Source: Sedimentitalea arenosa
GTDB taxonomy: Bacteria > Pseudomonadota > Alphaproteobacteria > Rhodobacterales > Rhodobacteraceae
Assembly: GCF_016428585.1 (NCBI RefSeq)
Contig: NZ_JAELVR010000008.1
Location: 182,087 to 246,086 of the forward strand
Length of the DNA stretch: 64,000 nucleotides
Direction: 5' to 3'
This document shows, piece after piece, positions 8,160 through 17,840 of the stretch. The position numbers were made by a program, and so were the translations under genes. The notes beneath the pieces were generated by a model that worked only from the letters and a program-made list of their open reading frames with translations, ran no database searches and was not told where the DNA came from. The stretch's first letter is position 1; every line of letters begins with the position of its first letter.

Positions 8160-9449
8160 ATGTCCAAGAAACTTTCCCTGATGTCCACCGTGGCCGCGTT
8201 CTGCACCGTGGCCGCCCTCCCTGCCGTTGCGCAGGATGCGGTATGCCCGATCAAGGTCGGCATCCTGCACTCTCTGTCGGGTACGATGGCGATCTCTGAA
8301 ACCACACTCAAGGATACGATGGAGATGCTGGTCGAGCAGCAGAACGCCGCCGGCGGCGTCTTGGGCTGCGAACTCGAGGCCGTTGTCGTCGACCCGGCCT
8401 CGGACTGGCCGCTCTTCGCCGAAAAGGCGCGCGAACTGCTGACCGTGCACGACGTCGATGTGATCTTCGGCAACTGGACCAGCGTCAGCCGCAAGTCGGT
8501 GCTGCCAGTGATCGAGGAACTTAACGGGCTGCTGTTCTACCCGGTTCAGTACGAGGGCGAGGAAAGCTCCAAGAACGTGTTCTACACCGGCGCCGCGCCA
8601 AACCAGCAGGCGATCCCAGCGACGGATTACTTCCTCGAGGAACTTGGCGTCGAGAAATTCGCCCTGCTGGGCACCGACTATGTATATCCGCGCACCACGA
8701 ACAACATCCTCGAAAGCTATCTGCAGCAAAAGGGCATCCCGGCCGAGGATATTTTCGTGAACTACACGCCCTTCGGACATTCCGACTGGTCCAAGATCGT
8801 GGCGGACGTTGTGGCCCTTGGTGCCGACGGCAAGAAGGTCGGCGTGATCTCGACGATCAATGGCGATGCGAACGTGGGGTTCTACAAGGAACTTGCCGCC
8901 GCCGGAATCTCCGCCGACGACATTCCGGTGGTCGCCTTCTCCGTCGGGGAAGAAGAGCTGTCCGGTCTCGACACCTCGAACCTCGTCGGGCACCTGGCCG
9001 CGTGGAACTACTTCCAATCCGCCGACACCGAAGCCAACGAGGCTTGGGTCAGCGCATGGAAGGCTCGGATGGGCGACGACCGTGTAACCAACGACCCGAT
9101 GGAAGCGCATTACATCGGCTTCAACATGTGGGTGAACGCCGTCGGCGATGCCGGGACCACCGATGTCGATGCGGTGAGGAGCGCGATGTATGGACAGGAG
9201 TTCCCGAACCTGACCGGCGGCACCGCCGTCATGCTGCCGAACCATCACCTGGCGAAACCGGTCCTGATCGGCGAGATCCAGGACGACGGGCAGTTCGACA
9301 TCATCAGCCAGACCGAGGAAGTCCCGGGCGACGCCTGGACCGACTTCTTGCCAGAGTCCGCGGTTCTGACCTCGGATTGGAAAGACCTCGGCTGCGGGAT
9401 GTACAACACCCAGACCGAGACCTGCGTGCAGATCAAGTCGAACTACTGA
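8160..9449 (+). CDS. urtA: Urea ABC transporter, substrate-binding protein
   Basis: A 429-residue periplasmic receptor that delivers urea to UrtBC. It has a signal peptide (MSKKLSLM to AVAQ), then the family start IKVGILHSLSGTMAISE, and internal blocks GNWTSVSRKSVLPVIEE and FYPVQYEGEESS typical of UrtA/AmiC-type receptors. The start at 8160 has GAAGGA upstream; an open frame extends further 5' but lacks a signal sequence. It is first in urtABCDE. Such operons are usually induced by nitrogen limitation through NtrC, but I could not find a convincing sigma-54 site in the 290-base leader. Confidence 0.95.
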   Translation: MSKKLSLMSTVAAFCTVAALPAVAQDAVCPIKVGILHSLSGTMAISETTLKDTMEMLVEQQNAAGGVLGCELEAVVVDPASDWPLFAEKARELLTVHDVDVIFGNWTSVSRKSVLPVIEELNGLLFYPVQYEGEESSKNVFYTGAAPNQQAIPATDYFLEELGVEKFALLGTDYVYPRTTNNILESYLQQKGIPAEDIFVNYTPFGHSDWSKIVADVVALGADGKKVGVISTINGDANVGFYKELAAAGISADDIPVVAFSVGEEELSGLDTSNLVGHLAAWNYFQSADTEANEAWVSAWKARMGDDRVTNDPMEAHYIGFNMWVNAVGDAGTTDVDAVRSAMYGQEFPNLTGGTAVMLPNHHLAKPVLIGEIQDDGQFDIISQTEEVPGDAWTDFLPESAVLTSDWKDLGCGMYNTQTETCVQIKSNY

Positions 9450-9476
9450 TCACCTGTAATTACGAGCAGAAGAACG

Positions 9477-9501
9477 GCGGAGGGCGGATCGCGCCCTCCG
9501 C
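9477..9501 (+). terminator. Strong hairpin between urtA and urtB (attenuator or mRNA-stabilising)
   Basis: Perfect 10-bp arms GCGGAGGGCG (9477-9486) and CGCCCTCCGC (9492-9501) enclose a 5-base loop. No U-run follows. Its position just after the binding-protein gene fits partial termination or protection of the urtA transcript, which would yield more UrtA than UrtB. Confidence 0.7.
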
Positions 9502-9521
9502 AGACCGCAAGGGATCTGTCC

Positions 9522-11486
9522 ATGACCGCCGCGATCAGACTATTCTTGACCGCCCTGTTTTGCCTCGCCACGCTACCGGGCTTGACGCAGGATGCCGACG
9601 CACCGATTCAGCGCCTGCTGCAGGAGCACCGAGAGGTCATATCCGAAAGTTCCCGCCGCACGATCGGACCCGCCATCGATGCGCTGGCCGCAAGCGGCTT
9701 GCCCGAGGTGCGCGACGTGCTGAACCGCTGGCAGGCCAAGGAGATGTGGCTGAACCAAGGTAGCGGCCTCTTCGTCTTCGCCGAAGAGATCGACCGCGAC
9801 ACGATCCGGATCTTCGATGTCGCGGATGGGTCCGAGATCGGCACCGTGGCAGACAACGGCTATGAGCAGCTCAAACCGAACTCTGGCATCAGGGGCCTGA
9901 TTGGGGCAGCGCTTGTCCAATTCCAGTTGAGCGACCCTGACCCGGTGAACCGCGCCCGTGGTCTCGACGCGATAGAGCGCGATCCCGAGGCCTCCCATCT
10001 GGAAGCCCTGCGCCGCAGTCTCGACGGGGAGGCGGACCAAACCATTCTTGCCCGCAAGATGCGCCTTGAACGCCTGCTGACCATCCGTTTCGGACAGACC
10101 GACGCCGAGCGAATCGCCGCCATCGAGAGCTTTGACGGTGATCTGGGGGTCGATGTGCGGGCCGCGCTCAACCCGCTGGTGGCCACGCGGCTCGATGCCG
10201 CTGAAGCCCTGCCCGACGCTCCGGATATAGCCCGCGTTCTGAAACCGGGCGATGACGACCTGCCGCGCGATCTCGCCTACGCGCACCTGGTAGAGGTCGG
10301 TCTGGCCAAGCCGAAGATCGACCGCGCCGCCAAACGCGCCGCACTTGTGGCAAATATCGACGCCGGCGCCGTGGCCGGCGTGCAGGTCGCCAGTCTCGAC
10401 GACGAGGCTGCCCGCGACATGGCCTATGCAGCCTTGGCCGATCAGGGCGTGGTCGAACCTGTCGCGACCGAGGCGGAAACCAATGCGGCGCTCGCGACCC
10501 ATGTCTTTTTCGAACGTTTCGTCGGGGCGCCGCCCGCCGTCGCGCTCGCCGCGCAGGACGTGCTGTCGGGCATCGAGGCCAAGGTCGGGTTGAACCAGGC
10601 GTTGGACCTCGGACTGGACGCGATATCTCTTGGTTCGATCTATTTCCTCGCCGCCATAGGCCTTGCCATCACCTTCGGCGTCATGGGCGTCATCAACATG
10701 GCGCATGGCGAATTCATCATGATGGGCGCTTATACTGGGTTCCTCGTTCAACAGATCGTACCCGACTATACGCTCTCGATCCTGTTGGCCCTGCCGCTCG
10801 CCTTCGCCGTGACCTTCACCGCCGGCGTCGCGATGGAGCGGTTGGTGATCCGACATCTCTACCACCGCCCGCTCGAGACCCTTCTGGCCACGTTCGGTAT
10901 CTCGATCGCGCTCCAGCAGATCGCCAAGAACATCTTCGGCACCCAGGCGCGTCCGCTGACCTCGCCCGCTTGGCTCGACGGATCACTGGTCATCAACGAC
11001 ATCGTGTCGATCAGTTACATCCGCATCGCAATATTCGTCCTGGCGCTTCTGTTCCTGGCGTTGTTCCTGTTGGTGATGAACCGCACCCGGTTAGGACTGG
11101 AGGTGCGCGCCGTGACCCAGAACCCGCGCATGGCGGCGTCGATGGGGATCAACCCCGACAAGATCAACATGCTGACCTTCGGCTTCGGGTCGGGGATCGC
11201 CGGGATCGCCGGAGTCGCCATCGGGCTCTACGCCAAGGTGACCTCGGAAATGGGCGCCGACTACATCGTTCAATCCTTCATGACCGTGGTCGTCGGCGGC
11301 GTCGGGAATATCTGGGGCACCCTGCTGGGCGCAACCCTCGTCGGCACGCTGCAGAAAGGCATCGAATGGCTGAACCCCTCCAACACGCTGGCCGCGCAGA
11401 CCTACATGATCCTCTTCATCATCCTGTTCATCCAGTTCCGGCCGCGGGGCATCATCGCCCTCAAGGGCCGCGCGGCGGAGGCCTGA
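9522..11486 (+). CDS. urtB: Urea ABC transporter, permease UrtB
   Basis: A 654-residue inner-membrane permease. Residues 1-25 are a signal-like helix. About 30-360 form a soluble, probably periplasmic, helical-repeat extension. From about residue 365 the LivH-type permease follows (GLNQALDLGLDAISLGSIYF, then several hydrophobic spans and the coupling region NRTRLGLEVRAVTQNP). The extension is usual for UrtB and distinguishes it from LivH. The ATG at 9522 has AAGGGA upstream. The gene is separated from urtA by the 9477-9501 hairpin and from urtC by 4 bases. Confidence 0.93.
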   Translation: MTAAIRLFLTALFCLATLPGLTQDADAPIQRLLQEHREVISESSRRTIGPAIDALAASGLPEVRDVLNRWQAKEMWLNQGSGLFVFAEEIDRDTIRIFDVADGSEIGTVADNGYEQLKPNSGIRGLIGAALVQFQLSDPDPVNRARGLDAIERDPEASHLEALRRSLDGEADQTILARKMRLERLLTIRFGQTDAERIAAIESFDGDLGVDVRAALNPLVATRLDAAEALPDAPDIARVLKPGDDDLPRDLAYAHLVEVGLAKPKIDRAAKRAALVANIDAGAVAGVQVASLDDEAARDMAYAALADQGVVEPVATEAETNAALATHVFFERFVGAPPAVALAAQDVLSGIEAKVGLNQALDLGLDAISLGSIYFLAAIGLAITFGVMGVINMAHGEFIMMGAYTGFLVQQIVPDYTLSILLALPLAFAVTFTAGVAMERLVIRHLYHRPLETLLATFGISIALQQIAKNIFGTQARPLTSPAWLDGSLVINDIVSISYIRIAIFVLALLFLALFLLVMNRTRLGLEVRAVTQNPRMAASMGINPDKINMLTFGFGSGIAGIAGVAIGLYAKVTSEMGADYIVQSFMTVVVGGVGNIWGTLLGATLVGTLQKGIEWLNPSNTLAAQTYMILFIILFIQFRPRGIIALKGRAAEA

Positions 11487-11490
11487 TCGT

Positions 11491-12753
11491 ATGAGCGACG
11501 CAACCCTCGCCACCCCGCGCCGTCCCCCGCTCGCGTTGCGCTACCCCTCTGTCCTCGTGTTCCTGACGCTGCTCGCGCTGTTCACGCTCGGCGTCACGAT
11601 CCTGTCCGAAGCCTTCGGCATCGGTCTCATCTCGACCAGCTTCGTGAAGACACTCGGCAAGACGTTGTGTCTGTGTCTCGTCGCGCTGGCGATGGACCTG
11701 GTATGGGGTTACTGCGGAATCCTGTCTTTGGGACACATGGCCTTCTTCGGCATCGGCGGCTATGCGATCGGCATGTGGCTGATGTACGAGCGCACGCGCC
11801 TGATCGTGGTCGACAGCCTCGCCGCAGCCCCCCTGCCCGCCACGCCGCAGGAGATCTCGGACGGGGTCGCAGCCCAGATCTTCGGCGTCGTCGGCGCCTC
11901 GGAACTGCCTCCGATCTGGGCTTTCGCTCACTCGCTGCCGATACAATTGGCCTTCGTGGTGCTGGTGCCGGGACTGCTGGCACTGGTTTTCGGCTGGCTC
12001 GCCTTCCGCAGCCGGGTGACGGGCGTTTACCTGTCGATCCTCACCCAGGCGATGACCCTGGCGTTGTCGCTGCACCTGTTCCAGAACGACAGCGGGTTGC
12101 GCGGGAACAACGGGTTGTCAGGGTTGCAGAACCTGCCCGGGCTTGACGCGGTGCCGCAATCCACCGTGTCGATGTGGTTCTTCTGGGGTTCCGCGGCGGC
12201 GCTCGCGGCGGCCTATATTCTCTGCGCGTGGATCGTGTCGGGCAAGTTCGGCTCGGTCATCCGGGCGATTCGGGATGATGAGGCACGGGTGCGCTTCCTC
12301 GGGTACCCGGTCGAAACCTTCAAGCTGTTCATCTTCACGCTGACGGCGGTGCTCGCCGGCATCGCGGGCGCGCTTTACTACCCACAGGCCGGAATCGTGA
12401 ACCCGGCCGAGATCGCGCCAATCGCGTCAATCTACCTGGCCGTCTGGGTCGCCATCGGTGGGCGCGGGCGGCTTTACGGCGCAGTGATCGGGGCGGCATT
12501 CGTTTCGCTGCTATCGACCTGGTTCACCGGTGGCCAAGCGCCCGACATCGACCTTGGCTTTTATACCATCCAGTGGGTCGACTGGTGGATCGTACTGCTT
12601 GGACTGTCCTTCGTCGCGGTCACGCTGTTCGCGCCCAAGGGCATCGGCGGTCTGGTCGATATCTTCTTCATCGACCGCAGATCACCGGACCGGCACGGCG
12701 CCGACCTCGGACCGGACGCGGGCGCATTACGCGAACAGGAGGCAGAGAAATGA
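11491..12753 (+). CDS. urtC: Urea ABC transporter, permease UrtC
   Basis: A 420-residue LivM-type permease that pairs with UrtB. It shows about ten hydrophobic spans, the family motif GYCGILSLGHMAFFGIGGYA near residues 70-90, and the cytoplasmic coupling segment FGSVIRAIRDDEARVRFLGY around 250. The C-terminal tail is polar. GGAGG lies 8 bases before the ATG at 11491. Its stop overlaps the urtD start by 4 bases (ATGA), which indicates translational coupling. Confidence 0.95.
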   Translation: MSDATLATPRRPPLALRYPSVLVFLTLLALFTLGVTILSEAFGIGLISTSFVKTLGKTLCLCLVALAMDLVWGYCGILSLGHMAFFGIGGYAIGMWLMYERTRLIVVDSLAAAPLPATPQEISDGVAAQIFGVVGASELPPIWAFAHSLPIQLAFVVLVPGLLALVFGWLAFRSRVTGVYLSILTQAMTLALSLHLFQNDSGLRGNNGLSGLQNLPGLDAVPQSTVSMWFFWGSAAALAAAYILCAWIVSGKFGSVIRAIRDDEARVRFLGYPVETFKLFIFTLTAVLAGIAGALYYPQAGIVNPAEIAPIASIYLAVWVAIGGRGRLYGAVIGAAFVSLLSTWFTGGQAPDIDLGFYTIQWVDWWIVLLGLSFVAVTLFAPKGIGGLVDIFFIDRRSPDRHGADLGPDAGALREQEAEK

Positions 12754-13479
12754 GCACTCTTCTCGAAGTATCCGGCGTGTCCGTGTCGTTCGACGGATTC
12801 AAGGCGATCAACAACCTGTCGTTCCAGATTGCGGAGCGCGAGCTGCGCGCCGTGATCGGCCCGAACGGCGCAGGCAAGACCACCTTCATGGATATCATCA
12901 CCGGCAAGACCCGGCCGGACGAAGGCCGGGTGATCTATGGTGACAAGGGGGCCTCGCTGCTGAAGTTGTCCGAAAGCCGGATCGCGCAGGCCGGGATCGG
13001 GCGCAAGTTTCAACGCCCCACGGTGTTCGAAGATCAGAGCGTCCGTGACAACCTGATGATAGCGCTGAAGAAGAAGCGTGGTCCTTTTGCAGTGTTGGCG
13101 TTCCGCCCGTCTGCCGAGGATCACGCCCGCGTCCGAGAGATCGCTGGCGAAATCGGGCTGAACACCGCCCTCGCCCGCAAAGCCGGAGAGCTGAGCCATG
13201 GCCAGAAACAATGGCTCGAGATCGGGATGTTGCTGGTACAGGAACCCAAGCTGCTTCTGGTGGACGAGCCCGCCGCGGGGATGACGCCTGCCGAACGTCA
13301 GCAGACCACCGACATCCTGCGAGAGGCCGCCCGCACCCGCGCAGTCGTGGTGGTGGAACATGACATGGAATTCGTGCGCAGGCTCGACTGCAAGGTGACG
13401 GTGCTGCACGAAGGCTCCGTGCTGGCCGAAGGCTCGCTCGATCACGTCACGCAGAACGAAAAGGTCATCGAGGTCTATC

Positions 13480-13490
<11 letters not shown>
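12750..13490 (+). CDS. urtD: Urea ABC transporter, ATP-binding protein UrtD
   Basis: A 246-residue ABC ATPase of the LivG type. Walker A is GPNGAGKTT (37-45), the signature is LSHGQ rather than LSGGQ, and Walker B is LLLVDEPAAGM, whose AAGM continuation is typical of the branched-chain/urea family. The ATG at 12750 was chosen because it overlaps the urtC stop and the family N-terminus (LLEVSGVSVSFDG) begins there, although the frame is open far upstream. The 3' end overlaps urtE by 11 bases. Confidence 0.95.
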
Positions 13491-14187
<697 letters not shown>

Positions 14188-14206
14188 TCGCCGCGTCGGC
14201 ATCCAG

Positions 14207-14674
14207 TCATTTCGGGGCCGCCTTGGGCGAGAATTCGCAGCGGTCGGGCTTGATGTCGATCAGCGGCGTGCCGTCGAGGCAGTCGAGCCCCCGCACGACA
14301 AGCGACGCGCCATCGATCCGCACCAGCCGCACCTTCGATGTGCCGATCGGGTTCGGCCGTTGCGGTGACCGCAGCGCGAACGTTCCATGGAAGGCCTGCC
14401 CATCACCATGAGGATTCTGCAGCACGAGATCCCGGCGGGATCGGTCGAGCCAATAGAGGATTTCCAGATGGTCGAAGTCGTCGAGCCCCTGCAGTGCGGC
14501 ATCCCAGGGCGCGAAGATCTCGATCCGGCATTCCGGACCGTCGAGGCTGCCCTGGCGCGGACAGTCCTTGCGGTCGCGCCACGGTGTATGGATGCGCCCG
14601 ATGAAATAGACGCCCTCGTCGGTCTTTTCAGGCAGGGTCACGAGGCGCTCTCCGGCGCGGAATTCTGACTGCAT
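14207..14674 (-). CDS. trmO: tRNA threonylcarbamoyladenosine methyltransferase TrmO-like protein
   Basis: A 155-residue protein of the TsaA/YaeB family, which uses SAM to N6-methylate t6A37 of certain tRNAs. Recognisable blocks are [39 protein letters not shown] and [10 protein letters not shown], the last two being the family signature around the SAM pocket. It is shorter than E. coli TrmO (235 residues) because the C-terminal domain is absent, as in many alphaproteobacterial single-domain versions. The start at 14674 is the methionine nearest the conserved region. Confidence 0.85.
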   Translation of the reverse strand: MQSEFRAGERLVTLPEKTDEGVYFIGRIHTPWRDRKDCPRQGSLDGPECRIEIFAPWDAALQGLDDFDHLEILYWLDRSRRDLVLQNPHGDGQAFHGTFALRSPQRPNPIGTSKVRLVRIDGASLVVRGLDCLDGTPLIDIKPDRCEFSPKAAPK

Positions 14675-14812
14675 CTGTCGGTGTGTCCGTCGTTGCTGTG
14701 CCCCCGATCCTAGCCGGTCATGGCCGCTGGTCCAGAGCCAATGGCCCGCCATTGACAATCTGCGCAACGGGCCGACACTGCGATCGACTGGAATTCGAAC
14801 GGAGCATGACCC

Positions 14813-16252
14813 ATGACCACGCAGCCGCCCGCGGACGCCACCGCCCTTGCAGACCTGGTCGCGACCGGCGCGGCCTCTCCGGAAGAGCTTCTGGACGAGG
14901 CGCTCGCACGCGTGGCGGCCGTCAACCCGAAGCTGAACGCGGTGGTTAACCTGCAGGAGGACGTGGCGCGCAAGGCGATCAGCGACGGCCTGCCCGAAGG
15001 GCCATTCAGGGGTGTGCCGTTCCTGCTCAAGGATCTCGGCGCCGAAGCGATCGACTTTCCATCGCACAACGGCTCACGGCTGCACAAGAACACCCGCTAT
15101 ACTTGTGACAGCGAGATTTACGCCCGGATGCGTGCCACCGGGGTCGTGACCTTCGGACGGACCACATCGCCCGAGGGCGGCATCGGTCCGGTGACCGAAG
15201 CGGCGGTCTATGGCGGCCCCACCCGCAACCCTTGGGACCTGTCCCGAACGTCGGGCGGGTCCTCGGGAGGGGCGGGCGCAGCCGTTGCGGCCGGCATCGT
15301 GCCCTTGGCACATGGTTCGGACGGGGGCGGTTCGGTGCGCATCCCGGCTTCGAGCAGCGGGCTCTTCGGCTTCAAGGCGACCCGCGCCCGGTTCCCCGAC
15401 GGACCGGCGGCCGGCGAGGGCTGGGCCGGGATGGCGATCGACGGCTTCCTGTCGCGCAGTGTCCGGGACAATGCGCGGATGATGGACGCCTGTGCCGGCC
15501 CCGAGAGCGGCGCGCCCTATGCGGCACCGGAGATGCCCACCAGCTATGCCGACGCGATCAAACTCCCGCCCCCGCGACTCCGCATCCTGGTCTGCGACAC
15601 GACCTTCGGCGGCGAGGTCATCGATCCGGAGTGCCGTGCCGCCGTCGAGACCGCCGCCAAGCTGCTGGAGAGCCTTGGCCATTCGGTGACGCCCGGCCGG
15701 CCCAAGGCCGATCACGCGGGGATGATGCAAGCCTGGACCCGCATCGTGGCCTGCGGCACCGCACTCGGGATCAAGAGCGCACTCGCGGCGAAGAACCGTG
15801 AGCTGCGCGAGGACGACGTGGAGGGCATCTCGCGCGGGGCGATGGAGTTCGCCGCGGGGATCAGCGGTGCCGATTATCTTGCCGCCGTGGGCCGGATCCA
15901 CGCTTATGGGCGCGAGATGGCCGCAGCCTTTTCGGAATGCGACATCATTCTGTCAGCGACATTGGCCGAACCACCGGCAAAGATCGGGCGGTTCACTCAT
16001 GATCGGACGGATTTCGAACCCTACCGTGTCGGCCCGGACGGCGTTTTCGCCTATTCGCCCTTCTGCGCCACCTTCAACGCAAGTGGTCAGCCGGCGGCCT
16101 CGGTTCCGCTGCACTGGACTTCGGACAATCTGCCCGTCGGCGTGCACCTGGCCGCCCCCTTCGGCGACGATGCAACGCTGATCGCGCTCTGCGCGGAGAT
16201 CGAACAGGCCGCACCCTGGGCGCATCGTACGCCGCCGCTTTTCGCCGGGTAG
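14813..16252 (+). CDS. Amidase-signature family hydrolase
   Basis: A 479-residue cytoplasmic amidase. The catalytic set is visible: Lys in FLLKDLG (about residue 72), the cis-Ser in [16 protein letters not shown] (about 148) and the nucleophile in GGSVRIPAS (about 172). Full length agrees with the family. The substrate cannot be read from sequence; aryl or alkyl amides and 6-aminohexanoate-type substrates are all within the family. It is followed 14 bases later by a methyltransferase gene in the same direction, so the two are probably co-transcribed. GGAG precedes the ATG at 14813. Confidence 0.85.
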   Translation: MTTQPPADATALADLVATGAASPEELLDEALARVAAVNPKLNAVVNLQEDVARKAISDGLPEGPFRGVPFLLKDLGAEAIDFPSHNGSRLHKNTRYTCDSEIYARMRATGVVTFGRTTSPEGGIGPVTEAAVYGGPTRNPWDLSRTSGGSSGGAGAAVAAGIVPLAHGSDGGGSVRIPASSSGLFGFKATRARFPDGPAAGEGWAGMAIDGFLSRSVRDNARMMDACAGPESGAPYAAPEMPTSYADAIKLPPPRLRILVCDTTFGGEVIDPECRAAVETAAKLLESLGHSVTPGRPKADHAGMMQAWTRIVACGTALGIKSALAAKNRELREDDVEGISRGAMEFAAGISGADYLAAVGRIHAYGREMAAAFSECDIILSATLAEPPAKIGRFTHDRTDFEPYRVGPDGVFAYSPFCATFNASGQPAASVPLHWTSDNLPVGVHLAAPFGDDATLIALCAEIEQAAPWAHRTPPLFAG

Positions 16253-16266
16253 GAGAGCGGACTCGA

Positions 16267-16899
16267 ATGAGTGACAGCGCATCCTTCTGGGACCGACATG
16301 CCGCGCGCTATGCGAAGCGGCAGATCCGGAACCAGGCCGCCTATGAAGAAACCCTGGCCCATGCGCGGCGCTATCTGTCGCCCACTGACAGGGCGATAGA
16401 GCTGGGCTGTGGCACCGGCACTACAGCGTTGCTGCTGGCCGACAGCGTGTCTCATCTGACCGGCATCGACCTCTCTGGCAAGATGATCGAGATCGCCCGA
16501 GACAAGGCCGCGGCAGACGGGGTTGCGAATGTCGAATTCGCCATCTCCGATGCGCGGGCGGATCAGTTCGAGGAAAGCGCATTCGACGTAGTCTTGGCCT
16601 TCAACCTGATCCACCTGCTGTCCGACGCGGAGGAGGCGGCGCGCGACGTCCGGCGGCTGTTGAAGCCCGGTGGTGTCTTCGTATCAAAGACGCCGTGCCT
16701 TGCGCAGGAAACGGTGTTTCTGCGCCCGCTGGTGTGGGTGCTCCGCAGGATTGGCATTGCGCCCCCGGTCGCCTTTCTGAGTTTCGAGACGCTCGAACAG
16801 GCGATCAGTTCGGCAGGGTTGGACATCATCGAAACCGCGCTTTATCCCGCGACGTCGAGCAGCCGGTTCATCGTGGCCCGGCGGCCCGAGGATCACTGA
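16267..16899 (+). CDS. Class I SAM-dependent methyltransferase
   Basis: A 210-residue methyltransferase. Motif I is AIELGCGTGTTAL, the acidic end of strand 2 is GIDLSGKM, motif IV is FDVVLAFNLIHLL, and motif post-III is LLKPGGVFVSKTP. It belongs to the UbiE/Methyltransf_11 type; the substrate is unknown, although the hydrophobic stretch LRPLVWVLRRIGIAPPVAFL suggests a lipid-like or membrane-associated acceptor. AGGAGA lies upstream. Its last 7 bases overlap the 3' end of the convergent phosphatase gene. Confidence 0.8.
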   Translation: MSDSASFWDRHAARYAKRQIRNQAAYEETLAHARRYLSPTDRAIELGCGTGTTALLLADSVSHLTGIDLSGKMIEIARDKAAADGVANVEFAISDARADQFEESAFDVVLAFNLIHLLSDAEEAARDVRRLLKPGGVFVSKTPCLAQETVFLRPLVWVLRRIGIAPPVAFLSFETLEQAISSAGLDIIETALYPATSSSRFIVARRPEDH

Positions 16900-17351
16900 A
16901 AGGTTTCGGGCGCGCCCCAGTGGTCCGTGAGATGGCCAATGATCTGGTCGCGGGCCTGCCGATAGCTGGCAAGCTTGGCCTTGCGTGTTTCACCGAGCCC
17001 GGTCGGATCAAGGATCGGCCAGTATTCGACCGTCAGGTGGTAGTAGCGCGTCAGTTCCAGTGCCCGGCGCTGGCTCGCAGGAGAGAGCGCAACGATCAGG
17101 TCGAACGAGGACAGATCATCGCCCCATTGCTCCATTTCGTCGAAGCTGCGGGAGCGGTGACGGGACAACTCGACGCCGATCTCCTTGCAGACCGCGATGG
17201 AGAAGCCGTCGATCTCCATGTCATTGGTGACGCCGACCGATTGCACATACGTCCCGGTGCCATAGAATTTCTTCATGATGCCTTCGGCCATCGGCGAGCG
17301 CACCGCGTTGTGATCGCAGCAGAACAGGATGGATTGGGGCAGTTGGCGCAC
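16893..17351 (-). CDS. Low-molecular-weight protein tyrosine phosphatase family protein
   Basis: A 152-residue enzyme with the P-loop CDHNAVRSP (C-x5-R) at residues 12-20 and the general-acid region ILDPTGLG near residue 120. The family includes LMW tyrosine phosphatases and ArsC-type arsenate reductases. The lack of the extra ArsC redox cysteines favours a phosphatase. The start is a GTG at 17351, two bases after the UPF0262 stop. It ends the murA-DUF2948-hisD-UPF0262 transcript. Confidence 0.8.
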   Translation of the reverse strand: MRQLPQSILFCCDHNAVRSPMAEGIMKKFYGTGTYVQSVGVTNDMEIDGFSIAVCKEIGVELSRHRSRSFDEMEQWGDDLSSFDLIVALSPASQRRALELTRYYHLTVEYWPILDPTGLGETRKAKLASYRQARDQIIGHLTDHWGAPETFQ

Positions 17352-17353
17352 CC

Positions 17354-17833
17354 TCAGCCCCCGAAATGCAGCACGCAGATCAGGGTGAACAGGCGGCGGG
17401 CGGTGTCGGCGTCGATTTCGGCCTTGCCTTCGAGCCGCTCCTGCAAGACGCGGCTGCCCTCGTTGTGGATGCCGCGCCGGGCCATGTCGATGGTCTCGAT
17501 CTGACTGGGCGGCATGGTCTTGACCGCGTCAAAGTAGCTTTCGCAGATCTGGTAGTAATCCTTGACCACCTGGCGGAAGGGCGACAGCGACAAATGGAAT
17601 TCGGCCGCCTTGTCGCCCGCCGTCGTCTGTACGTCAAAGACCAGCCGCTTGTCCCGGATCGACAGGTTCACGTTGTAAGGGCCTTCGGGCACGACGCGAT
17701 CGTCGCGCTTGGGCAGCACGAAAGTGTTCTCCTCCAGCAGATCGAACATCGCGACCTTGCGTTCCTGTTCGATCTCGGGCGTCGGCGCGGGAAGGCCGGC
17801 ATCATCCAGGACGATATCAACGATATGGGACAT
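17354..17833 (-). CDS. UPF0262 family protein
   Basis: A 159-residue cytoplasmic protein recognised as UPF0262 by its start (MSHIVDIVLDD), the central NLSIRDKRLVFDV and the conserved SLSPFRQVVKDYYQICESYF. Its function is unknown. It is found almost only in alphaproteobacteria, next to hisD as here. It is 7 bases downstream of hisD and 2 bases upstream of the phosphatase, so it is translationally close-packed in the same operon. Confidence 0.88.
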   Translation of the reverse strand: MSHIVDIVLDDAGLPAPTPEIEQERKVAMFDLLEENTFVLPKRDDRVVPEGPYNVNLSIRDKRLVFDVQTTAGDKAAEFHLSLSPFRQVVKDYYQICESYFDAVKTMPPSQIETIDMARRGIHNEGSRVLQERLEGKAEIDADTARRLFTLICVLHFGG

Positions 17834-17840
17834 GGCGTCG

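Noticed and set aside
16893..17351. Arsenate reductase (ArsC) for the phosphatase-like gene
   Set aside because: The P-loop fits, but the additional ArsC redox cysteines and any ars genes are missing, so a phosphatase is the safer call.
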